This document shows, piece after piece, positions 1-5,279 of a stretch of 7,165 nucleotides of DNA. The notes beneath the pieces were generated by a model. The model saw only the letters and a program-made list of their open reading frames with translations, ran no database searches and had not been told where the DNA came from. The stretch lies in the NCBI GenBank assembly GCA_900313355.1, contig OMQZ01000158.1, positions 1-7,165 on the forward strand, given 5' to 3'. The DNA comes from an uncultured Rhodospirillaceae bacterium (lineage in GTDB: Bacteria; Pseudomonadota; Alphaproteobacteria; RF32; CAG-239). The position numbers and the translations under genes were made by a program. Position 1 is the first letter of the stretch. Every line of letters begins with the position of its first letter.

Positions 1-190
1 CAGGCTCGACGATGACGACGTTCGAAAGGGTGTTCTTCACGCCGACATACTCGGTAGTCTTATCAATCTTCTTGGTGAAGGAGACGAGGTTGGTGTTTTC
101 ACCAAGTGGTTCCACCTTAGATTGATAGCAGGAAGTGGCGCAAATGGCCAGAGTGGCAGCGCATGCCACAAAGAACAAAAATTTCTTCAT
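1..190 (-). CDS. Putative lipoprotein, N-terminal part only (gene runs off the left edge)
   Basis: Reading leftwards from the ATG at 190, the frame stays open for 63 codons to the window edge. The product starts MKKFLFFVACAATLAICATSC: a two-lysine start, a hydrophobic stretch and a lipobox-like ATSC with Cys21 as the probable lipidated residue (Cys17 is an alternative). It should therefore be exported and anchored in a membrane. Beyond that, 42 polar residues are visible, including a short TEYVGVKNT segment; I do not recognise the family. No Shine-Dalgarno sequence precedes the ATG. By hand count 92 of the 190 bases are G or C, and codons such as ACC, CTC, GTC and TCC are frequent, unlike the A+T-rich genes that follow. 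Together with the promoter at 248-277, this suggests a Bacteroidetes source, by transfer or by contig misjoining. The reading frame and signal peptide are seen directly; the origin is inferred. Confidence 0.7.
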   Translation of the reverse strand, partial: MKKFLFFVACAATLAICATSCYQSKVEPLGENTNLVSFTKKIDKTTEYVGVKNTLSNVVIVEP

Positions 191-247
191 AATTGATGTG
201 TGTTTTAAGGTTCAACAATAATGTTCATAATCGGATTTAAGTATAGA

Positions 248-277
248 CAAATTTATCAAAATTTCAAAAATTGTCAA
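248..277 (-). promoter_or_regulatory. Candidate promoter for the left-edge lipoprotein gene, Bacteroidetes-like
   Basis: On the minus strand, TTG(ACA) at 277-272 is followed by 19 bases after the TTG and then TAAATTTG at 255-248. This matches the Bacteroidetes primary sigma pattern (TTG, about 19-21 bases, TAnnTTTG) exactly at the -7 element. It can also be read as a sigma-70 promoter, TTGACA with a 16-base spacer and TAAATT. The start of transcription would lie near 242, giving a leader of about 50 bases. No activity data are available. Confidence 0.45.
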
Positions 278-302
278 GAATAAATTCGTTTCGTTTTTTA
301 TG

Positions 303-330
303 CACATGTAACAATTCGTTACGTATTGTG
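303..330. repeat. Interrupted dyad centred on AATTC upstream of lpxA
   Basis: GTAAC (308-312), AATTC and GTTAC (318-322) form a 5-bp inverted repeat with a 5-base centre. It extends by one A-T pair and one T-G wobble, and then CAC (303-305) can pair with GTG (328-330) after a 3-base bulge. It lies just upstream of the candidate lpxA promoter, so it could be an operator. Its core matches the loop region of the hairpin downstream of lpxA at 15 of 20 positions (306-325 against 1293-1312). Confidence 0.4.
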
Positions 331-332
331 TT

Positions 333-361
333 TTTACAAAATGATGATGTTTGCATATTCT
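333..361 (+). promoter_or_regulatory. Candidate sigma-70 promoter for lpxA
   Basis: TTTACA (333-338) and TATTCT (356-361) are separated by 17 bases, a good match to sigma-70 consensus spacing. Transcription would begin near 368, leaving a leader of about 30 bases that carries the AAGGA ribosome binding site at 387-391. This is assigned from sequence pattern only. Confidence 0.4.
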
Positions 362-399
362 TTTTTGCAGTATTGGATTAATATATAAGGACTATAAAA

Positions 400-1230
400 A
401 TGGCAAAAATTCATGCCTCAAGTGTTGTTGAAGACGGTGCTCAAATTGCCTCAAGTGCTGAAATCGGACCTTTCTGTTTTATCAGCGCAAAAGCAAAAAT
501 CGGTGAAAATGTTAAATTGATTTCTCATGTGACTGTGTATGGTGATACAACCATCGGTGAAGGAACTGTCGTATTTCCGGGAGCTTGTTTGGGAACAGGT
601 CCGCAGGATCACGGCAACGAGTTTCAAGAAGGAGCCAGACTTGTGATCGGCAAGCACAATGTTATCAGGGAAAATGTAACAATGCATGCCGGAACGCCGA
701 AAGGTCAAAATCCGATTAAAGGCGAAGAACCGCAAAAGTTAATCACAATTGTGGGCAATGACGGTATGTTTATGGCTGGTTCACACGTTGCGCATGACTG
801 CGTTGTCGGAAATAATGTGATTATGACAAACAATGCGGTTATCGGCGGACATGTTCGTGTCGGAGACGGTGCTATTTTAGGCGGAAACTGTGCCGTTCAC
901 CAATTCTGCAGGATCGGCCGAAAAGCTATGATCGGCGGTTTGTCAGGTGTCACACGTGATGTGATTCCGTTCGGTATTGTTACCGGCGACAGAGGAAAGC
1001 TCAGAGGCTTAAATGTTATCGGATTAAAACGCAGTGGCTTTGATGAAGCGACGGTTAAGTCTATCACACGTGCTTATATGTATATCTTCAAAGGCAAGGA
1101 AGGCAATTTTGAAGAAAGAGTTAAGCTCGCACGCGACAAGTTTAAGGATAATGCCATGGTCATAGAACAACTTGATTTTATTGATCAGGCGTTGGAAGGG
1201 CGTCGTAATATTATGACCGCCGAAATATAA
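400..1230 (+). CDS. lpxA: UDP-N-acetylglucosamine O-acyltransferase LpxA
   Basis: LpxA transfers a 3-hydroxyacyl chain from acyl-ACP to the 3-OH of UDP-GlcNAc, the first cytoplasmic step of lipid A synthesis; it works as a trimer. The 276 residues show the left-handed beta-helix hexapeptide pattern (residues 3-190, such as IGENVK, IGEGTV, VGNNVI, VGDGAI). They also carry the family signature HVAHDCVVGNN with His132 as the expected catalytic base (E. coli His125), AVHQF with His167, and GLKRSGF at 208-214 opening the C-terminal helical domain. Gly180 aligns with E. coli Gly173, the acyl-chain ruler residue, which favours a long hydroxyacyl chain of about C14. The segment at about 98-120 is several residues longer than in E. 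coli. The ATG at 400 has AAGGA 8 bases upstream. The gene stands alone, without the usual lpxD, fabZ and lpxB neighbours. Confidence 0.96.
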   Translation: MAKIHASSVVEDGAQIASSAEIGPFCFISAKAKIGENVKLISHVTVYGDTTIGEGTVVFPGACLGTGPQDHGNEFQEGARLVIGKHNVIRENVTMHAGTPKGQNPIKGEEPQKLITIVGNDGMFMAGSHVAHDCVVGNNVIMTNNAVIGGHVRVGDGAILGGNCAVHQFCRIGRKAMIGGLSGVTRDVIPFGIVTGDRGKLRGLNVIGLKRSGFDEATVKSITRAYMYIFKGKEGNFEERVKLARDKFKDNAMVIEQLDFIDQALEGRRNIMTAEI

Positions 1231-1239
1231 AAACGCTTA

Positions 1240-1254
1240 AAAATTCGTATAACA
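1240..1254 (+). repeat. 15-bp direct repeat, copy 1
   Basis: AAAATTCGTATAACA starts 9 bases after the lpxA stop codon and recurs exactly at 1387-1401. Weaker similarity continues for another 13 bases (CTA and GC shared), so the unit may be about 28 bases. It contains the AATTCGT core also seen at 283, 313, 1300 and 1389. Confidence 0.6.
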
Positions 1255-1278
1255 GCTCGTCTAGAGCAGAAATCTTGA

Positions 1279-1326
1279 AAGCGGAAAAATTCATGTACCA
1301 ATTCGTACACTAGAATTTTTCCGCTT
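1279..1326. repeat. Long perfect hairpin downstream of lpxA, with nested inner stem
   Basis: AAGCGGAAAAATTC (1279-1292) is perfectly complementary to GAATTTTTCCGCTT (1313-1326), giving 14 uninterrupted pairs. The 20-base loop contains a second stem, TGTAC (1294-1298) with GTACA (1305-1309), around CAATTC. It could end or stabilise the lpxA transcript. However, the following bases (CTTATTTCTACT) are not a proper U tract, so it is not a textbook intrinsic terminator. Its symmetry would also suit a small palindromic dispersed element or a protein-binding site. Confidence 0.6.
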
Positions 1327-1386
1327 CTTATTTCTACTCTGTTCAAACTATTCTCCGAATTTTTATTATTTTATGCATTTTTATTG

Positions 1387-1401
1387 AAAATTCGTATAAC
1401 A
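1387..1401 (+). repeat. 15-bp direct repeat, copy 2
   Basis: This is an exact second copy of the 1240-1254 repeat, about 150 bases further on and 34 bases before the next promoter. Its left part (1387-1393) can also pair with GAATTTT at 1357-1363 as a 7-bp A+T-rich stem with a 23-base loop. The two copies bracket the long hairpin at 1279-1326. Confidence 0.6.
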
Positions 1402-1434
1402 AACCATCTAAGGCGTTTTTTTATAAAATAATAT

Positions 1435-1463
1435 TTGACAAAAAAACAAAGTTATGCTATTTT
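1435..1463 (+). promoter_or_regulatory. Candidate sigma-70 promoter for the 133-residue exported protein
   Basis: A perfect TTGACA (1435-1440) is followed by exactly 17 bases and then TATTTT (1458-1463), matching consensus except at two -10 positions. Transcription would start near 1470, leaving a leader of only about 20 bases before the ATG at 1490. Confidence 0.55.
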
Positions 1464-1489
1464 TCTTTCAGAAAATTTAATTATTAGAT

Positions 1490-1891
1490 ATGACAAAGTT
1501 ATTATCAATACTCGCATGCGTTGCGGGTTTTTGTCTCTCGGGCTATGCTCAGAATACTGATGAAGAGCTGATTGCCGAATATGAGCTTAAGTATGAGGCG
1601 GCGCAAAAGGAATTTTCCGAAATGAGGATTATGCTCGATGATGAAAAGTGGGCATATGTGAAGGCTCAGGCAACCTGTTTGAGCTACGAAACAATGGTGG
1701 CGATCGGAGAGCGGCGCGGTCTTGATGTCAAAGCCTTTCGCAAAAAAGCCAACAAACTTCAAAAGAGGCTCAATCGCAACAAAATCGAACTCTCTTCAGA
1801 GGAAGAAGCTTATGCCAGAATCTACTATGAGATGAGTATCTATTTTACGGCAAAAACGACACTCGAAAGAGTGCTTGAGCTGCAAAAGTAA
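1490..1891 (+). CDS. Small exported helical protein of unknown function
   Basis: This 133-residue protein has a clear Sec signal peptide: Lys3, a hydrophobic core at 4-17, and probable type I cleavage after SGYA at Ala20. The mature part, about 113 residues, is rich in Glu, Lys and Ala, looks almost entirely alpha-helical and possibly coiled-coil (residues 23-65 and 82-131), and contains a single cysteine (Cys63). It should be soluble in the periplasm or bound to a partner. I do not recognise the family. The gene has its own promoter at 1435-1463 and is followed within 25 bases by an intrinsic terminator, so it appears to be transcribed alone. No Shine-Dalgarno sequence precedes the ATG (the nearby bases are TTATTAGAT), unlike lpxA. 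The start is still favoured because it gives an intact signal peptide. Confidence 0.8.
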   Translation: MTKLLSILACVAGFCLSGYAQNTDEELIAEYELKYEAAQKEFSEMRIMLDDEKWAYVKAQATCLSYETMVAIGERRGLDVKAFRKKANKLQKRLNRNKIELSSEEEAYARIYYEMSIYFTAKTTLERVLELQK

Positions 1892-1914
1892 AAACAGATA
1901 CAGAAGCTAAAAAA

Positions 1915-1941
1915 AGCGCCCTTTCGGACGCTCTTTTTTTT
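1915..1941. terminator. Bidirectional intrinsic terminator between convergent genes
   Basis: AGCGCCC (1915-1921) pairs with GGACGCT (1926-1932) apart from one C-A mismatch, with loop TTTC. It is followed on the plus strand by CTTTTTTTT (1933-1941). Seven A residues at 1909-1915 supply the U tract on the minus strand. It serves the exported-protein gene ending at 1891 and the barrel gene ending at 1940, whose last two codon positions overlap the T run. Confidence 0.85.
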
Positions 1942-2815
1942 ACCAAATTTTGTAATCTGTTTGATAGCCAAGAGAAAGACCGACAGTCGTATCACTTCGG
2001 CTTTTGCTTGCACCGCGTGTTTTAGCGATTTTGTAGTTCACAAAAGGCGCGAAAGATAAGTTTCCGACAATTGTGACATCTAAACGGTTATTCGTTTCAG
2101 CCTCAAATTTGAAGTCTGTGTTGCGATATTTGTCATAGATGAAAAATTTTCTGAAAAATCCGTTTGAGACAAACTTCATATCTTCTCTGATCGGATATTC
2201 GAACTGATAGCCGATTTCACCGGCAGTTTTCATATTTGTGTCGCCATAGGTGAAGTCGGCTTCTTCAACCGCTGCAGCATATAATTCTTTGAAATATTTG
2301 CCTTCATAGAGTTTTAAGCCGGTTTTACCGCGTAAGATTTTTGTGCGATAGCTTCTTCCGTCATCGCCTTCGAATGTTGTGAATTCTGTTTGATAACCTA
2401 AATTAACAAACGGGCCGATAATACCTTCTTCAAGCTTCCAAATTTTATGGGTATAATCCGTTGTGAGCAAAATTTTATCTGCATTTTCGCTTTTGGTTTT
2501 CTTGCCGTTTTCGTTGGTTTCACTCTTTCCATATTCCATGAACAAGCTATTGAGCCATACGAGGCTGTCGTTGTTGTATTCAATATTTCCATCAAAAAGC
2601 CCTGTAAATACTTCCTGTTCATCAGATGAATATGTGCCGGGATAATTGGCGTCATCTTTTTTGTTGGTTACGGAGTTTTGGTTATATTGTACGGCAATTC
2701 GTTTTAAGTTTGCCGTTAAACTGCTTGCGTTTTGAGCAACTTCGTTTTCTTCAGCCATTGACATGGTCGGAAAAAGAAGAATTGAGCTTAAAAGTGCAAA
2801 TTTAAATTTTGACAT
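1940..2815 (-). CDS. Probable outer-membrane beta-barrel protein
   Basis: The 291-residue product begins with a signal peptide (MSKFKFALLSSILLFPTMSMA, cleavage after Ala21). The rest shows barrel character: alternating polar and hydrophobic strands with many Tyr, Phe and Trp residues, short Asn/Asp/Gly turns, and a final strand YQTDYKIW whose terminal aromatic suits recognition by the BAM complex. The repeated pattern (LTTDYTHKIW, GPFVNLGYQTEF, GEIGYQFEYPI, VGLSLGYQTDY) resembles DUF481 (YdiY-like) or DUF3078 outer-membrane proteins, but I cannot choose between them. The substrate or role is unknown. The ATG at 2815 has AAAGGA 7 bases upstream (complement of 2823-2828). It lies 96 bases after the synthase gene on the same strand and may share its transcript or have its own promoter; no convincing -35/-10 pair was found. 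The shared terminator at 1915-1941 closes it. Confidence 0.75.
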   Translation of the reverse strand: MSKFKFALLSSILLFPTMSMAEENEVAQNASSLTANLKRIAVQYNQNSVTNKKDDANYPGTYSSDEQEVFTGLFDGNIEYNNDSLVWLNSLFMEYGKSETNENGKKTKSENADKILLTTDYTHKIWKLEEGIIGPFVNLGYQTEFTTFEGDDGRSYRTKILRGKTGLKLYEGKYFKELYAAAVEEADFTYGDTNMKTAGEIGYQFEYPIREDMKFVSNGFFRKFFIYDKYRNTDFKFEAETNNRLDVTIVGNLSFAPFVNYKIAKTRGASKSRSDTTVGLSLGYQTDYKIW

Positions 2816-2911
2816 ATCAAAATCCTTTCTTTGAGTTTGTGTTTTTATGGGAAAAGCATAGAATATATTATGTCTTTATAAAGAAGTTTTCTTGATTTTC
2901 TCACAAAAAAC

Positions 2912-3748
2912 TTAACTGCGATCAAAGATTGTGTTGATGGCAATCATAATCTTATCGATACGTTTAATCGTGGGTTTGGGAGACATAATTTCCCAACCGC
3001 GGTGAGACATAATGTCAAAATAGCGTTTGTATATATGGAATATAAAACGCAGAGGCCGCATGGTCTTTTTGTTCGAAGCACTGATCATTTTATGGGCTTT
3101 TGTAAAATATTGGGAAGCCTGTTTTGCAAGCAATTCGCGAGCATATGTTAAATTTTTGTCTGTGATAACCGATGTGGGAATATGTGATGAAATGCCGGCT
3201 TGCTGCAAAATTTCTTTTGGAATATATAAATGTTGATTTAAGGCGTCATCTTTGATGTTGCGCAAAATGTTCGTAATCTCCATCGCCATGCCAAAATTTG
3301 ATGCTAATGTGCGCTTCGAGGCTTCTTTCATCTCGTCCATAATCAGCAAGGTGATATATGTCGGGATAACGGCAGAGCCTTGGCAATATTTATTAAAAAT
3401 GTCTGCGGTCGGGGCTTGAAGCGGCTTTGGAAAGTCAAGTAAAGAGGATTCTAGGATTTTTGAGAAATCTTCTTTTTGAATTTTAAAACGCATGCAATTT
3501 TTGTAAATTTTTCGCCCTATTTTTGTTGCCGGAACTTTCTTTTCGTATATGTTATCAAGTTCGATTTTCCATGCACTTAAGAGGTCTTCTTTTTCGTTTT
3601 GAGGCAGGTTGCTTTGAACGATATCGTCTAAATGTTTAACAAATGCATAGAGTGTATATATGGCTTCACGCTTGGCTTTGGGAAGACCTTGCATACACCA
3701 GAAAAGCGTGGCTTGAGATTTTCGAACAATACGGCTGACAGCACTCAT
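2912..3748 (-). CDS. Squalene/phytoene synthase family protein, with atypical Asp motifs
   Basis: The 278-residue length and motif order match the trans-isoprenyl diphosphate head-to-head synthase family (HpnC, HpnD, CrtB, CrtM). These are soluble all-helical enzymes that join two prenyl diphosphates. Visible landmarks are LPKAKREAIYTLYAF (22-36), motif 1 LDDIVQS (40-46), YCQGSAVIP (121-129) and motif 2 TNILRNIKDDA (159-169) followed by LYIP (174-177). The closest expectation is HpnD-like presqualene diphosphate synthase for hopanoids. However, motif 1 reads DDxxQ (Gln45) instead of DxxxD, and motif 2 reads NxxxD (Asn164) instead of DxxxD, so each Mg-binding pair has lost one aspartate. A non-catalytic member, comparable to mitochondrial NDUFAF6 of the same fold, is an alternative. 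AAAGGA lies 9 bases before the ATG. It starts 46 bases after trmFO, probably in the same operon; no hpn or crt partner is in view. Confidence 0.85.
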   Translation of the reverse strand: MSAVSRIVRKSQATLFWCMQGLPKAKREAIYTLYAFVKHLDDIVQSNLPQNEKEDLLSAWKIELDNIYEKKVPATKIGRKIYKNCMRFKIQKEDFSKILESSLLDFPKPLQAPTADIFNKYCQGSAVIPTYITLLIMDEMKEASKRTLASNFGMAMEITNILRNIKDDALNQHLYIPKEILQQAGISSHIPTSVITDKNLTYARELLAKQASQYFTKAHKMISASNKKTMRPLRFIFHIYKRYFDIMSHRGWEIMSPKPTIKRIDKIMIAINTIFDRS

Positions 3749-3794
3749 TGATATTTATCCTTTTGATTTAACTTAATTGAATATTTATTTTGTG

Positions 3795-5153
3795 TCAATG
3801 TTTTTGTATTTGTTGTAGCCAGCCTTGAAGACTTTTAAGAGCGCGCGTGCAATACTGTTCTTTTCGCTCAAGACCTTTAAGATGCTTGTATTTTCCGCTT
3901 TTTGTGAGAACAGGAGGAATTTCGGGAAATAAACCGAAATTGATGTTCATCGGCTGATAGTTTTCAATGTTTTCTTTGTCTTGCAAATGCGCCAGCATAG
4001 AGCCGAATGCCGTTTCTCTCGGGGGCAGAACGGGATCTTCATTTTTTATAAGAGAAGATGCAAAAACACCGGCTAAAAATCCGACACACGCACTTTCAAC
4101 ATAGCCTTCGCACCCCGTAATTTGACCGGCAAACATGATATGAGGTTCTGTTCTTAAACGCAGATATTGGTCTAAAAGGATCGGACTTTTTATGAATGTG
4201 TTTTTATGAATGCCGCCCAGCCTTGCAAATTGAGCGTTTTCAAGCCCCGGAATTGTGCGAAAAATTTTTTCTTGCTCGCCATATTTAAGTTTTGTTTGGA
4301 AGCCGACAATGTTGCGAAGTGTATCTTCTTTGTTGTCTTGGCGAAGCTGCACAACGGCATACGGACGTTCTTGCGGATTGTGGGGATTTGTCAGGCCGAC
4401 AGGCTTCATTGGACCGAAGCGCAATGTTTCAAGACCTCGCTCGGCCATAACTTCAATCGGCAAACAACCATCAAAATATTGAGGCTTTTCAAATTTATGA
4501 AATGCGACGGTTTCAGCTTTTAAGAGCTCTGAAACAAAGTTTTCATATTGAAGTTTATTCATCGGGCAGTTGATATAATCTTTAGGCTCACCTTTGTCAT
4601 AACGGGATTGATACCATGCTTTTTCAAAATCGATACTTTCTTTATAGACAACAGGGGCGATGGCATCATAAAATGAAAGTGTTTCATCGCCAACTTTTTT
4701 TAAAATATCTTCGGCTAATTTTTCAGCGGTGAGAGGACCGGTGGCGATAATAATGAGCGGATAATTGAGGTCATCAATTGATTCAATTTCTTTTTCTATG
4801 ATGTTGATTTTAGGTTCATTTTTAAGCGCTTTTGTAACTTCAAGAGCAAAATTTTTTCTATCGACAGCCAAGGCTCCACCGGAGGGCACTTTTGTTTTTT
4901 CGGCAATACTTAAAATCAAAGAGCCGGCTCTTCGCATTTCTTCATGCATTAAACCTACGGCATTATGCATAAAATCATCTGATCTTAAAGAGTTAGAACA
5001 AACAAGTTCGGCAAAATTTTCATCTTTGTGGGCAGGTGAAAATTTAAGCGGCTTCATGTCATATAAATCAACTTCAATGCCTCGCTTGGCTATTTGCCAA
5101 GAAGCTTCTGAACCGGCAAGTCCGGCACCAATAACAGCAATTTTATCAGCCAT
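3795..5153 (-). CDS. trmFO: Methylenetetrahydrofolate--tRNA-(uracil-5-)-methyltransferase TrmFO
   Basis: TrmFO makes 5-methyluridine at position 54 of the tRNA T loop. It uses FAD/NAD(P)H and methylene-tetrahydrofolate rather than the SAM used by TrmA, and acts in the cytoplasm. The 452 residues are full length. The N-terminus carries the Rossmann FAD motif IGAGLAGSEA (8-17, glycines 9, 11 and 14). The family signature LVCSNSLRS contains Cys52, and the DGCLPIEVMAERG segment contains Cys230; these correspond to Cys53 and Cys226 of the B. subtilis enzyme. RFGPMKPVGL (about 246-255) and the GQITGCEGYVES segment near the C-terminus are also typical. The ATG at 5153 has AAGGG 6 bases upstream. It is the first gene of a minus-strand unit with the squalene/phytoene synthase-family gene and diverges from the exported-protein gene at 5280 across 126 A+T-rich bases. 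Confidence 0.96.
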   Translation of the reverse strand: MADKIAVIGAGLAGSEASWQIAKRGIEVDLYDMKPLKFSPAHKDENFAELVCSNSLRSDDFMHNAVGLMHEEMRRAGSLILSIAEKTKVPSGGALAVDRKNFALEVTKALKNEPKINIIEKEIESIDDLNYPLIIIATGPLTAEKLAEDILKKVGDETLSFYDAIAPVVYKESIDFEKAWYQSRYDKGEPKDYINCPMNKLQYENFVSELLKAETVAFHKFEKPQYFDGCLPIEVMAERGLETLRFGPMKPVGLTNPHNPQERPYAVVQLRQDNKEDTLRNIVGFQTKLKYGEQEKIFRTIPGLENAQFARLGGIHKNTFIKSPILLDQYLRLRTEPHIMFAGQITGCEGYVESACVGFLAGVFASSLIKNEDPVLPPRETAFGSMLAHLQDKENIENYQPMNINFGLFPEIPPVLTKSGKYKHLKGLERKEQYCTRALKSLQGWLQQIQKH

Positions 5154-5279
5154 CTTTTTCCCTTTTTTTTGTTTATTAGCAATTTTATGGGTTTATGTAA
5201 ATAAAAAAAGCTTTGTTTTATTAATTTTTTTTTAAGTCTCATGCGTTATCTTTTAATCTAGTTTTATCCGAGGATTTTT

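Noticed and set aside
1..190. WG-repeat protein call for the left-edge lipoprotein
   Set aside because: A short YVGVKNT segment is suggestive, but only 63 residues are visible and no full repeat can be seen.
451..735. Open frame antisense to lpxA (minus strand)
   Set aside because: It lies fully inside the well-supported lpxA, has no ribosome binding site or recognisable protein features, and is explained as a shadow frame.
1231..1489. CRISPR array from the repeated AAAATTCGTATAACA
   Set aside because: There are only two exact copies, separated by about 130 bases, with no regular spacers and no cas genes.
2398..2655. Alternative frames on both strands within the barrel gene
   Set aside because: They overlap a coherent gene with signal peptide and barrel pattern; their translations are low-complexity and show no domain.
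2884..2913. A+T-rich hairpin after the synthase gene as a terminator
   Set aside because: The stem (7 plus 3 pairs with one bulge) is almost all A-T, overlaps the stop codon and lacks a U tract.
4206..4523. Plus-strand open frames opposite trmFO, also 4765-5235
   Set aside because: trmFO is certain on the minus strand, with all family motifs; the opposite frames have no motif or suitable start.
5200..5233. AATAAAA...TTTTATT stem followed by a T run, resembling a terminator
   Set aside because: No plus-strand gene ends upstream of it, it contains almost no G-C pairs, and it is probably base-composition noise in an A+T-rich divergent spacer.
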